Assembly: GCA_963773195.1 (NCBI GenBank)
Contig: CAVZAE010000005.1
Coordinates: 744,001 to 808,000, forward strand
Source: CAIWHR01 sp963773195
Lineage (GTDB): Bacteria; Pseudomonadota; Gammaproteobacteria; Burkholderiales; Casimicrobiaceae
Direction of reading: 5' to 3'
DNA: 64,000 bases
Shown here: piece by piece, positions 14,333 to 22,321 of the stretch
Layout: the number at the start of each line of letters is the position of its first letter
Position numbering within the stretch: the stretch's first letter is position 1
The notes under the pieces: generated by a model
What the model was told of the DNA's origin: nothing
Databases searched by the model: none
What the model saw: only the letters and a program-made list of their open reading frames with translations
Translations under genes and position numbers: made by a program

Positions 14333-14809
14333 ATGAACCTGTCCGACAACGCCCCAATTGCGCTTGTGTGTGGCGGATTCGGATTGGCGATGCTTGTGCT
14401 TATCTGGAGCTCGCTGCGCGAGGCAGCGGCCATGAAGCGATGGCCTGTCGCGAGAGGGCGAGTGCTCTCGTCAAAGGTCGAGGAATATCGGGCCGATGCC
14501 GGTTCCGGCAATTTCGGAGGCCCCCGCGGGCGGATGACTCTCTATCGTCCCGCCGTCGTCTATGAGTATGAAGTCGACGGGCAACGTTTTCGTGGAAACC
14601 GGATTGCCCAAAGTCCCGGGATGAACAAGGGAGTGGCTGATTTTGCTGAAAAGGTTGTGCAGCGATATGCGAGCGGGAGCGCAGTGGATGTCCGTTTCAA
14701 TCCCAAGCGCCCTGGAGAATCCGTTCTCGAGGCGCGCGTGCCGAAAGGATGGATTTTCGCACTGGTGATAGCTGTCGCGTTGATGGCTCTGGCGATACAC
14801 CTGTACTGA
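14333..14809 (+). CDS. DUF3592 membrane protein
   Basis: 158 residues with a membrane helix at each end (IALVCGGFGLAMLVLIWSS and WIFALVIAVALMALAIHLY) surround a DUF3592 domain: RWPVARGRVLSSKVEEY, YRPAVVYEYEVDGQRFRG, and VDVRFNPKRPGESVLEA. The domain is extracytoplasmic in topology, with unknown role. An in-frame GTG at 14306 is an alternative start; ATG 14333 places the helix at the usual distance. Confidence 0.8.
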   Translation: MNLSDNAPIALVCGGFGLAMLVLIWSSLREAAAMKRWPVARGRVLSSKVEEYRADAGSGNFGGPRGRMTLYRPAVVYEYEVDGQRFRGNRIAQSPGMNKGVADFAEKVVQRYASGSAVDVRFNPKRPGESVLEARVPKGWIFALVIAVALMALAIHLY

Positions 14810-14845
14810 AGCGGACCGTAGCCCGCGCATCACTCGTGGGAACGC

Positions 14846-15265
14846 TCACTTGTGCTTCGCGGTCTTTGTTCCGCCGGAACTATTGAGAGCCACGGCCGCG
14901 CGGATGAGCGCCTTGAATGCCTTCGCGTCGATCGCTTCACCCTCGCGAATGTCGATGGCGCGCCGTACGTTTCCATCAAGGCTCGAATTGAAGAGCTTGC
15001 CGGGATCTTTCAAGGAAGCGCCCTTGAAAAAGGTCAGCTTCACTACCGCCTTGTACGTCTCGCCCGTGCAGATCCCTCCGTCATGGGACCATACCGGAGT
15101 GCCCATCCACTTCCACTCTTCCAGAACGTCGGGGTCAGCATCCCGGATGAGGGCGCGCATCGTTGCCAGCGTGTCGCCTCTCCAGTCACTTAGGTTGGCA
15201 ATCTTTTCGCTGATGAGCTTGGAGGCCGCTGCGCCTGCTGCCTTTGGCTGACTCTTCATCTTCAT
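14846..15265 (-). CDS. DUF1801 family protein
   Basis: 139 residues: after a Lys/Ala-rich N-terminus come LISEKIANLSDWRGDTLATMRALIRDADPDVLEEWKW, GTPVWSHDG, and VKLTFFKGASLKDPGKLFNSSLDGNVRRAIDI, all standard for DUF1801. A GGAGG ribosome-binding site precedes the ATG. It is the only minus-strand gene between 1 and 18.4 kb. Function unknown; structures show a phage-tail-like alpha/beta fold. Confidence 0.87.
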   Translation of the reverse strand: MKMKSQPKAAGAAASKLISEKIANLSDWRGDTLATMRALIRDADPDVLEEWKWMGTPVWSHDGGICTGETYKAVVKLTFFKGASLKDPGKLFNSSLDGNVRRAIDIREGEAIDAKAFKALIRAAVALNSSGGTKTAKHK

Positions 15266-15389
15266 GCCTCCTATTGAGCATGCGGACCCTACACGCCTGC
15301 ACCCGAACGGGTCAAGAAGCTGGCACGCATGACGTGTCTAGCTAGGCCACGTATGCCATTCGTCATCGAGCGTTAGGGCGACAGCCGCG

Positions 15390-15962
15390 ATGCCTCTCGC
15401 CTACCGTTTCCTCTTCCCAGGTCTGTGGGTGTCGTGGTGCCTGTATTGGCTCTGGGCCTCCCGGCGCGCCAAGCTGAGCGCGCGACGCGAGTCGCCGGGC
15501 TCGCTTTTGCTCCATATGGTTCCGCTGATCCTGGCGGCGGAACTGCTGGCGAGCAACCGGACACCAATCGTATTTCTCAACGAAAGGCTGTATCCGTGGG
15601 CTCCCTGGCAGTTCTGGATGGCCGCGCTCGTCACTGCGCTGGGACTGCTGTTCACGGTCTGGGCACGCGTGTACCTCGGACGCAACTGGAGCGGGGTGGT
15701 CACCATCAAGCAGGACCACGAGCTGATCGACACCGGTCCGTATTCTCTGGTTCGCCATCCCATCTATACCGGGCTGCTCATCGCTTTCATCGGCTCGGCG
15801 CTGGCTCGCGGCGAGTGGCGTGGCGTGCTCGCCGTGGTCATCGCGTGGGCCGCGCTCTGGCGCAAGCTTCGGGTGGAGGAGCGATGGCTCACCGAGCACT
15901 TCGGCGAACGGTACATCGACTACTGCCGGCGCGTGCCGGCGTTGATCCCCTTCTGGAGATAG
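15390..15962 (+). CDS. isoprenylcysteine carboxylmethyltransferase (ICMT) family protein
   Basis: The 190-residue membrane protein carries the ICMT/PEMT motif near the C-terminus: DTGPYSLVRHPIYTGLL followed by EERWLTEHFGERYIDYCRRVPALIP. Four to five membrane helices precede. In eukaryotes such enzymes methylate prenylated proteins with S-adenosylmethionine. Bacterial relatives act on lipids or small molecules and are mostly uncharacterised. A second, shorter ICMT-like gene lies at 25269. Confidence 0.85.
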   Translation: MPLAYRFLFPGLWVSWCLYWLWASRRAKLSARRESPGSLLLHMVPLILAAELLASNRTPIVFLNERLYPWAPWQFWMAALVTALGLLFTVWARVYLGRNWSGVVTIKQDHELIDTGPYSLVRHPIYTGLLIAFIGSALARGEWRGVLAVVIAWAALWRKLRVEERWLTEHFGERYIDYCRRVPALIPFWR

Positions 15963-15967
15963 AGGCC

Positions 15968-16033
15968 ATGCCACTCTTCCCGTTCAACAATTTCTGGCAG
16001 TCGATTCCGGCCATCGAACTAAGCGACCCTTAG
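15968..16033 (+). CDS. possible 21-residue peptide or gene remnant
   Basis: ATAGAGG precedes ATG 15968, which reads MPLFPFNNFWQSIPAIELSD and one further residue before TAG. It lies 5 bp after the ICMT gene and 3 bp before the next ATG. It could be a short translated leader or the start of a deleted gene. There is no other support. Confidence 0.25.
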   Translation: MPLFPFNNFWQSIPAIELSDP

Positions 16034-16036
16034 GTC

Positions 16037-16507
16037 ATGCGACAGCGATCGCTCTTTTGGGCCATTCTCATCGGCGGTGCAATCGGTGGGATGCTTGATC
16101 TCCTGTTCGCCCTCGCCTTCGCCGGATACCACGGCGTCGGCCCCGTCCGTGTGTTCCAGACTATTGCGAGCGGCCTGCTCGGTGACGCCGCCTTCACCGG
16201 CGGGGCGCTGGTCGCGATCCTGGGCGTCGCCTGTCACTTCGGTCTATCCTTGATGTGGGCTGCCCTCTTCGCCGTTCTTGCTTGGAACTTCGGCGCATTG
16301 GTCTCGCGACCAATTGTGTTTGGTGCGGCGTTCGGGTTCGGCGTTTTCTTTTGCATGCGGTTGATCGTATTGCCTCTTTCGGCGTATCCGCGTCCCGTCA
16401 GCTTTCCACCCTTGGCTTCCGTTCTGGATCTGTTGTCGCACATGTTTCTCTTCGGCGTCCCGATTGCGGTGATCGTCAGCAGGCAAATCGGACGTCGTAG
16501 TAGCTGA
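16037..16507 (+). CDS. integral membrane protein, YagU (DUF1440)-like layout
   Basis: The 156-residue protein has four membrane segments (LFWAILIGGAIGGMLDLLFALAFAG, VACHFGLSLMWAALFAVLAW, VFGAAFGFGVFFCMRLIVLPL, LSHMFLFGVPIAVIVS). The GGMLDLLFAL start and the VFQTIASGLLGDAAF loop resemble YagU-like inner-membrane proteins. That assignment is tentative. It is close to the DUF962 gene, 11 bp downstream. Confidence 0.55.
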   Translation: MRQRSLFWAILIGGAIGGMLDLLFALAFAGYHGVGPVRVFQTIASGLLGDAAFTGGALVAILGVACHFGLSLMWAALFAVLAWNFGALVSRPIVFGAAFGFGVFFCMRLIVLPLSAYPRPVSFPPLASVLDLLSHMFLFGVPIAVIVSRQIGRRSS

Positions 16508-16518
16508 GGGTTCTGGAA

Positions 16519-16899
16519 ATGTCCGAAGACAGGAATGCCATGTCCTTACGGGAGCTCGTGGCCTGGGCGTGGCGGGAGACGCCTCCCGTACACAAGAACG
16601 CCACCAACTTGCTGATACATTTGTTCGCCGTACCCCTCTTCGTGATCGGCAATGTGCTGGTCGTTGCGGGCATCGCACTCAATTCGTGGCTTATTCCGGT
16701 GGCGCTGCTCTGCATTGTCGTGTCCCTGGCGATGCAAAAGTTCGGCCACTCCATGGAACGAATGCCGGTCCCACCGTTCACCGGTCCGCGCGACTTTCTG
16801 CGCCGTCTGTACGCAGAGCAGTTCTGCAACTACTGGCGCTTTGTTTTTTCAGGCCAGTGGTACGCCAGCTTCAAGGCGCGTCACGAGAACAGGAACTGA
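16519..16899 (+). CDS. DUF962/Mpo1-like membrane protein
   Basis: The 126-residue protein has PPVHKNATNLLIHLFAVPLFVIGN, a second hydrophobic stretch SWLIPVALLCIVVSLAMQ, and the motif FGHSMERMPVPPFTGPRDFLRRLYAEQFCNYWRF. The H-x-x-x-N...H and G-H-x-x-E arrangement recalls Mpo1-like (YGL010w) proteins, one of which is a fatty-acid alpha-dioxygenase. Assignment is moderate and function in bacteria is unproven. Confidence 0.6.
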   Translation: MSEDRNAMSLRELVAWAWRETPPVHKNATNLLIHLFAVPLFVIGNVLVVAGIALNSWLIPVALLCIVVSLAMQKFGHSMERMPVPPFTGPRDFLRRLYAEQFCNYWRFVFSGQWYASFKARHENRN

Positions 16900-16947
16900 C
16901 GCGCGCCGTGGCCACACTCTCGCACCCGAAGAAGCCCGCCCAAAGCG

Positions 16948-17634
16948 GTGCTCCGGCCGCGCGGGATCTCCGGGCGCTTGAACTGGCTGCGCGCCGGAGT
17001 CCTGGGCGCCAACGACGGCATCGTGTCGACCGCGGGCCTGATCCTCGGGGTCGCGGGCGCCATGCCGACGCACGCCGCGCTGCTGACCGCCGGCGTGGCC
17101 GGCCTCGTCGCGGGGGCCCTCTCGATGGCGGCGGGCGAATACGTATCGGTCAGTACGCAGCGCGACACGGAGGAGGCTGCAGTGGAGCACGAGCGCACCG
17201 AGCTGGCCGCGATTCCGGGGAAGGAGCTCGACGAGCTCGCTCGACTGCTCGAGAAGAAGGGCTTGAGCCATGACGTCGCGCGCGAGGCCGCGCAGGAAAT
17301 GACCCGCCACGATGCGTTGGCGGCCCATGCCGAAATCGAGCTCGGCATCAAGCTCGGCGACTATACGAATCCCTGGCAGGCGGCTGTCGCCTCGGCGATT
17401 TCGTTCGCGCTGGGTGCGTTGGTGCCTCTGCTGGCCGTGCTGCTCGCGCCGCTCGCAAACGCGGTTCCCATCACGGTCATTGCCGTCGTCGTGGCGTTGT
17501 CCATTACCGGCGTGGCGTCGGCGCGACTCGGCAGCGCGCCACTCGCACCGGCGACGCTGCGCAACATCGGCGGCGGTCTCCTGGCGATGGGCGTCACCTA
17601 CTGGGTAGGGCGGCTCGTCGGCAGCGCGCTGTAA
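16948..17634 (+). CDS. VIT1/CCC1 family metal transporter
   Basis: The 228-residue product has the family start LNWLRAGVLGANDGIVSTAGLILGVAGA, then AGLVAGALSMAAGEYVSVSTQRDTE, a hydrophilic helical insert with EVERT-like acidic residues (ELAAIPGKELDELARLLEKKGL), and two more helices (AISFALGALVPLLAVLLAP, VVALSITGVASARLG). It is a likely Fe2+/Mn2+ exporter in the inner membrane. GTG 16948 is the only start in the open frame after 16900. Confidence 0.9.
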   Translation: MLRPRGISGRLNWLRAGVLGANDGIVSTAGLILGVAGAMPTHAALLTAGVAGLVAGALSMAAGEYVSVSTQRDTEEAAVEHERTELAAIPGKELDELARLLEKKGLSHDVAREAAQEMTRHDALAAHAEIELGIKLGDYTNPWQAAVASAISFALGALVPLLAVLLAPLANAVPITVIAVVVALSITGVASARLGSAPLAPATLRNIGGGLLAMGVTYWVGRLVGSAL

Positions 17635-17656
17635 GTCGATCGGCCCGGGGCCGCCG

Positions 17657-18457
17657 TTGAAGTACGATCGCCAGCTGCTTCTCCTCGGCACTAAGCGCGA
17701 TGCGGTGCTCGAGTTGGCCGAGATTCAAGCCTACGGTCGAGACAGCTACGGTGACGCCGACTACGTCTGCCTCTACGGTCTGCGACCCTCTGAGTGGTTC
17801 GCCAAGGGCATCCGCCTCCTGGGACGCACCGCAGTCGAATGCACGCGAGACGAGCTGGCCGATCGCATCAGCCGCGATGCGGCCGTCGTCGCGCGCCATT
17901 GGGCCTCGCGCGAGCGTCCCCTGTTAATCGATCCGTTCGCGGGTTCCGGCAACACCCTCTATTGGCTGGCGCGGCACCTCTCGGTTGCGCGAGGGATCGG
18001 CTTCGAGCTCGACTCCGGTGTCTTCGCTTTGACCCGGGAGAACCTTGCGACGATGTCGCTTCCGATCGAGATACGCAATGTCGATTACCGTTCCGCACTG
18101 AGCCCACTCTCGCCGGATCCGAGCCAGCTCGTTGTGGCGTTCATCGCTCCACCCTGGGGTGACGCACTGGATCCCGCGTCGGGCCTCGACTTGCGGCGAA
18201 CCGATCCGCCGATACCAGAGATTACTGAGCGCATCTCCAACCACTTTTCCGAGAATCCCATCCTCTTCGTGATTCAGGTGCATGAGACCGTCAACCGGGA
18301 CTCGGTCGACGAGGTCGCGGCCGCATTCGATTGGTCGACGCTGAAGATTTACGATCTTCTCGCGCCGGGCAGCAACCATGGGGTACTGCTGGCGACGCGC
18401 CGCTGGAAACCGGCGGCCGACCGACGTCGACGCGGCAACCTGACGCGTCGCGCCTGA
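17657..18457 (+). CDS. class I SAM methyltransferase, TGS1/RNA-methylase-like
   Basis: About 266 residues from a TTG start, which is uncertain. Motif I is LLIDPFAGSGNTLYWLARHL, and motif IV is APPWGDAL in place of the (N/D)PPY/F of other N-methylases. APPW/SPPWG is typical of trimethylguanosine synthase-type RNA cap guanine-N2 methyltransferases. The C-terminal VIQVHETVNRDSVDEVAAAF and LLAPGSNHGVLLATRRW complete the fold. The substrate is unknown; bacteria lack caps, so another guanine, RNA or small molecule is more likely. Confidence 0.7.
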   Translation: MKYDRQLLLLGTKRDAVLELAEIQAYGRDSYGDADYVCLYGLRPSEWFAKGIRLLGRTAVECTRDELADRISRDAAVVARHWASRERPLLIDPFAGSGNTLYWLARHLSVARGIGFELDSGVFALTRENLATMSLPIEIRNVDYRSALSPLSPDPSQLVVAFIAPPWGDALDPASGLDLRRTDPPIPEITERISNHFSENPILFVIQVHETVNRDSVDEVAAAFDWSTLKIYDLLAPGSNHGVLLATRRWKPAADRRRRGNLTRRA

Positions 18458-18465
18458 TGCGGCCG

Positions 18466-19604
18466 TCAGTCCATCGGCCAAGGGAGATTGCGTAGACGAG
18501 GCGCCACCTCTTCGGATGCTGGCACGGGCGCATCGGTCGCGGCCGATGGGCGCACTGCCGGCCGGCGCCACCAGGCCCGCGGCGGCGGCGCTGCGCTCGG
18601 CTCGACGGCCTCGCCTGGTTGTGGCAGCAACAGCGGCAGATCGCGGCTTGCCGCCAGCGACAGCAAGGTCTCGACCGGCTCGTCCCAGGCGTGCATGGCC
18701 AGGCTGAAGGTGCCCCAGTGGATGGGCAGAAGCGCACCGCCGCCCAGCCACGCGTGAGCCTGGACCGCATTGGTGGGGCCCAGGTGGATGTCGACCCCAG
18801 GCCGCATGCCACGCGCCGATTTCGAGCATCACGACGTCGAAGGGGCCGAGCCGCTCGCGGATCGTCGCGTACTCGGGCGTCAGGCCGGTGTCGCCGCTGA
18901 AGAAGACAGCGTGCCGCGGCGAACGGATGGCGAACGATGACCACAGCGTCGCGTTGCGATTGCCGAATGCGCGGCCGGAAAAGTGCTGCGACGGTGCCGC
19001 CGTGACCACCACGTCGGTGCCGGGCAGGCGATGCGACTCCCACCAGTCGAGCTCGGTGATGCGCTCCGGGCGCTACGCCCCACGCTTCGAGGTGCGCCCC
19101 GACGCCCAGCGACGTAACCATCGGCACGGCGCTGTGCCGGGCGAGCGTATGGATGGTGGGGTAGTCCAGGTGGTCGTAGTGATCGTGCGAGATCAGCACC
19201 GCGTCGACCGGCGGCATGTCCCGCAGGCGCACGGGAACGGGCTGAAAGCGCTTCGGCCCGATCAGCCGGAACGGCGACGCGCGCTCGCCCCAGACCGGAT
19301 CGGTCAGCAGGCGTACGCCGTCGATCTCGATCAGCACCGTCGAATGACCGAGCCAGGTCACTCGCAGCCCGCTCGCGGGCGTGCGCTGCCATGCCACGCG
19401 CGGATCAAGGGTCATGAGCGGCGCTTCGGGGTATCGAGGGCCGCGCGTGCACAGGAGCTCGCTCGACGCGGGAGTAGGCGCCGCCGGATCGCGCAACGAC
19501 GGGGGAATCGGATGAACGTTGCGAAAGCCCTCGCCGGCCCAACGCGGCGACGCGGTCATGCGCTCGAGACGCAGGCCGCGGGATCGGGCGCCAAACGACT
19601 TCAT
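18466..19604 (-). pseudogene. MBL-fold hydrolase (UlaG/NAPE-PLD-like), two frameshifts
   Basis: Three minus-strand frames add up to one protein. It starts MKSFGARSRGLRLERM, then TWLGHSTVLIEIDGVRLLTDPVWG, the metal motif HDHYDHLD and GVGAHLEAWGVAP. After one extra base near 19068 it reads VVVTAAPSQHFSGRAFG, FFSGDTG and LEIGAWHAAWG. After another extra base near 18800 it reads DIHLGPTNAVQAH, PIHWGTFSLAMHAWDEP and a proline-rich end. Both breaks need removal of one base. It is either a recent pseudogene or has indel errors. Confidence 0.78.
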
Positions 19605-19658
19605 GCCCGTCAGTCTATCCCAGCGGAGTAGACTCGTTCCGTCAGCGCGCGAGTCATC

Positions 19659-19889
19659 ATGCCACCCCCAATCCTCGAGTCCACTCTCACGTGTCCCGCG
19701 TGCGGCTTCACGTCCCTGGAGAGCATGCCCACCGACGCTTGCGTGTTCTTCCACGAGTGCGCCGGGTGTCACGCGCTATTGCGCCCGAAGCGCGGCGATT
19801 GTTGCGTCTTCTGCTCGTACGGCTCCGTCAAATGTCCGCCGATGCAGCAAGCAACGGCTTGTTGCGGGCCGGGATCGCCGCCGTCCTGA
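19659..19889 (+). CDS. GDCCVxC-domain protein
   Basis: The 76-residue Cys-rich protein has a zinc-ribbon-like CPACGF, then CAGCHALLRPKRGDCCVFCSYGSVKCPPMQ. The GDCCVxC signature names the family, some members of which use selenocysteine in this motif; here all are Cys codons. Such genes often stand with mercury or copper resistance and DUF2182 genes, and a DUF2182 gene is convergent 25 bp away. A role in metal handling is inference. Confidence 0.87.
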   Translation: MPPPILESTLTCPACGFTSLESMPTDACVFFHECAGCHALLRPKRGDCCVFCSYGSVKCPPMQQATACCGPGSPPS

Positions 19890-19914
19890 GCGCAGGTCGC
19901 AGCTGCCCGGTCTT

Positions 19915-20727
19915 CTACACGGCGTGCGCTATGAGGTACAACCCAACCCCGATGGCGACGGCCCCGATGCCTCGCGCGACCTGCTCGCCCGGCGACGCGA
20001 GACGCTCGACGGTGATGGCCGCCATCACGACCGCCATCGCGCGCAGATCCATGACGCCAATGACGAGAAGGATCGCCGTCAGGCCGGCGCAGCAGGCGCT
20101 GCAGTGGAGTCCGAGTCGCAGGCCGTGCCGCAACGCAGTAATGGCGTCGGCTGCCAGCGTGCGATCGGGACCGGGTGCGGCCCGACAGCAATCAAGGTGA
20201 CGCGCTTTCCACGCAGTGAACTGGAGCGCGCCGGCAACCAGAACGACGACACCGATCGCGACAGGAACCGCGTGCGACACCGCCGGCAGCTGCATTTCGA
20301 GCGCTGCCAGCGCGATTCCCAGCGGAAATGCGGCTGCTCCAACCACGGTCCAGACGAAGAAGTACGCGATCCCCGCAAGCACGGTCAGCCATCCCAGTGG
20401 CGCTTCGTTGGTCGTGACGACAGCGCGGCGGTAGCGGGACAGCATCGGCACGAGCGAGGGCAGCATCATCGCCGTCATCATCACGATCCACATGCCGAGG
20501 AACGATGCCGCGGCGCCCGCCCACGTCTGCCCGGGCATCCGCATCCATGCCATCGACATCGTCCAGCCGCCCGGCATAGACATCCCGCCCATCGCCGACA
20601 TCGACGCGGAACCGCCGATCGTCACCGCCGCGCTGAGAGCGAAGAGCAGCGCCGAGATGACGATAAACGTTGGCCCGGAAGCCTGCTCAGACGTCATGCG
20701 TCGCAAGGCTGCGCGTCCGGTGCTCAT
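19915..20727 (-). CDS. DUF2182 membrane protein (predicted metal-binding)
   Basis: About 270 residues. The sequence is Met-rich near the start (SMSAMGGMSMPGGWTMSMAWM), followed by MWIVMMTAMMLPSLVPML, which is the DUF2182 signature, and the C-terminal HCSACCAGLTAILLVIGVMDL with paired Cys. Seven or so membrane helices. The Met- and Cys-rich motifs suggest copper or other soft-metal binding in the inner membrane. Starts at 20751, 20727 or 20697 are possible; it overlaps the 3' end of the upstream reductase gene. Confidence 0.87.
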   Translation of the reverse strand: MSTGRAALRRMTSEQASGPTFIVISALLFALSAAVTIGGSASMSAMGGMSMPGGWTMSMAWMRMPGQTWAGAAASFLGMWIVMMTAMMLPSLVPMLSRYRRAVVTTNEAPLGWLTVLAGIAYFFVWTVVGAAAFPLGIALAALEMQLPAVSHAVPVAIGVVVLVAGALQFTAWKARHLDCCRAAPGPDRTLAADAITALRHGLRLGLHCSACCAGLTAILLVIGVMDLRAMAVVMAAITVERLASPGEQVARGIGAVAIGVGLYLIAHAV

Positions 20728-21328
20728 CTCTTTCGGGTGATTGCCGGGCACGCTCGCCTATTCCGTAGATCAGGCTTACAAGCCCATTTCGAAGCTGCTC
20801 GGCCTTCCGCAGCTCGAGCGTTTGACGCTGCGTCGTCGTCGCAAAGAGCGTCTTGCCCTTGCCGGCGATCAGCGGGTAAACAATGAGCCGCAGTTCATCC
20901 ACGAGGCCGGCATTGATCAGGCTCGCCGTGGTTCGAGCGCCGCCCATGAGATAGATGTCCTTGCCGGGCTCTCGCTTCAGGGCAGAGATGTCCTCGAGCT
21001 TCCGGACGAAACGCGTTTGCTCCCAAAGCGCTGTCGTCAGCGTCTTCGACAGAACGTAGTGCGGCGTCCGCGCGGCGAAGCGCGCCCATTCGACTTCAGC
21101 CGGCGTCGGCGGCTTGCCCGTAATCCAGACAGGTTTGCCCGGCTCTCGCCGTATCGCGGTCCAGTAGTGCTCGTAGCCGGGATACATGCCTCCGCCGAGC
21201 AAGCACGCGTCGACCTGCTGCATCAGGCCGTAGTCGTCCGACCAGGCTTCCACCCAGTCCGCCATGCCTTCGGACCCTTCCACCTGCCCGTCGACGGACG
21301 TCTTCATTGCGGCGATCAGCTTTCTCAT
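20687..21328 (-). CDS. RibD C-terminal (dihydrofolate reductase-like) family protein
   Basis: The 213-residue protein starts MRKLIAAMKTSVDGQVEG, has ACLLGGGMYPGYEHYW, PHYVLSKTL, KDIYLMGGARTTASLINAGLVDELRLIVYPLIAGKGKTLF, all standard for the RibD_C family of NADPH-dependent reductases. No true folate reductase role is implied. CGGAGG precedes the ATG. It lies 15 bp downstream of the DUF899 gene on the same strand. Confidence 0.88.
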   Translation of the reverse strand: MRKLIAAMKTSVDGQVEGSEGMADWVEAWSDDYGLMQQVDACLLGGGMYPGYEHYWTAIRREPGKPVWITGKPPTPAEVEWARFAARTPHYVLSKTLTTALWEQTRFVRKLEDISALKREPGKDIYLMGGARTTASLINAGLVDELRLIVYPLIAGKGKTLFATTTQRQTLELRKAEQLRNGLVSLIYGIGERARQSPERDEHRTRSLATHDV

Positions 21329-21343
21329 CGGTGCCTCCGTGCA

Positions 21344-22105
21344 TTAGCGCTTCGCGTACTCGTCGTGGCGGCGCCACCAGAGGCCCTTCTCGTTGCGCCC
21401 CAAAGGCGCGCGGTCGAGCCACTGGTACATGCCCCACAGGCCGTCCAGCCCACGCGCATACGTGGAGTACGCGTGATAGACGACCCCATCCTCGAGCACG
21501 AACGCGCTCATGCCCGGGCGCTCGCGTATGTACGTGGCCACGTCGGTGCCGGTCGTGGCTGCCATGTCGGCGACCGGCCCTGTGTCCTTCTCCGAACTCG
21601 CGCGCGGTGGTTCGCGCCGGTAGTTGTATTCGACGCCCGCGCGCTGCCGCTCCTCGGTTTGCGAGACGTTGAAGTCGTAGTTGAAGTCGGTGCCAAACGC
21701 GGATGCCCACGGAAACGTCCACCCCAGCCGCCGCTTGTAGGCCTGCAGCTTCGCGAGCGGCGCTCGCGATACCGCCCAGAGCATCACGTCGTGATTCGCC
21801 AGGTGCACGTGGACCCCGTTGAATCCGTCGGCGATCGCGGAGCACGACGGGCATCCCGCCGTGTAGTCGGGACCGAACATGAAGTGGTAGACGAGAAGCT
21901 GCGAGCGGCCCCGGAACAGGTCCGCTAGCGAGGCGCTTCCTTGGTCGGTGTCGAATTGATACGGCTTGTCGATCCGGACCCATGGCAGCTCCTGCCGCCG
22001 CCGGGCCACCTCGTCGCTGCGGTGCGTCAGCTCCTTTTCCGCCTCGAGCAGCGGCAGCCGCGCCGCGAGCCACTCTTGATGGGTCCCTGTCTTGTGCGTG
22101 GTCAT
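21344..22105 (-). CDS. DUF899 thioredoxin-like protein
   Basis: From ATG 22105, preceded by CCGGAGGAACGAG, 253 residues follow. They include EWLAARLPLLEAEKELTHRSDEVARRRQELPWV, YHFMFGPDYTAGCPSCSAIADGF (a C-x-x-C pair in thioredoxin-fold position), FNYDFNVSQTEE, and GLDGLWGMYQWLDRAPLGRNE. All are hallmarks of DUF899. The divergently transcribed HTH gene at 22322 is a likely regulator. A redox role is inferred from the fold. Confidence 0.9.
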   Translation of the reverse strand: MTTHKTGTHQEWLAARLPLLEAEKELTHRSDEVARRRQELPWVRIDKPYQFDTDQGSASLADLFRGRSQLLVYHFMFGPDYTAGCPSCSAIADGFNGVHVHLANHDVMLWAVSRAPLAKLQAYKRRLGWTFPWASAFGTDFNYDFNVSQTEERQRAGVEYNYRREPPRASSEKDTGPVADMAATTGTDVATYIRERPGMSAFVLEDGVVYHAYSTYARGLDGLWGMYQWLDRAPLGRNEKGLWWRRHDEYAKR

Positions 22106-22300
22106 TCTCGTTCCTCCGGTGATTGATTGATCGTGTGTCCAATGTAGCGACGCACGCCCGAGGGGTGGGAGTGACAAATGTGACGCGAATTCCGTTCGGA
22201 CCCACGACCCGACCCGCACTGTGTGTAATGGGCCGACCCGTGCTACGGTTCGGGCGGAACCAAAAATGGGCGATCCAGATCAAGTATTTGCAACGACTGC

Positions 22301-22315
22301 CCGACGCGGCGTCGG
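22301..22315 (+). promoter_or_regulatory. perfect palindrome before the HTH regulator start
   Basis: CCGACGC-G-GCGTCGG is a perfect 15-bp inverted repeat ending 6 bases before ATG 22322, in the 216-bp divergent intergenic region. It covers the ribosome-binding position. It could be an autoregulatory operator or an mRNA hairpin limiting translation. Confidence 0.4.
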
Positions 22316-22321
22316 AACTCG

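Noticed and set aside
15337..15378. GTCTAGC and GTTAGGG boxes before the ICMT gene, resembling an attC
   Set aside because: The boxes are only about 30 bp apart and the bases between them do not form inverted arms. The preceding gene is on the minus strand, unlike cassette genes.
18291..19772. A 493-codon minus-strand frame as one intact MBL protein
   Set aside because: Only its middle matches the MBL family. The rest of the fold continues in two other frames, so the long frame is an accident of GC-rich DNA.
20741..21928. 395-codon plus-strand frame
   Set aside because: It lies antisense to the well-supported reductase and DUF899 genes and has Arg/Pro/His-rich composition without family motifs.
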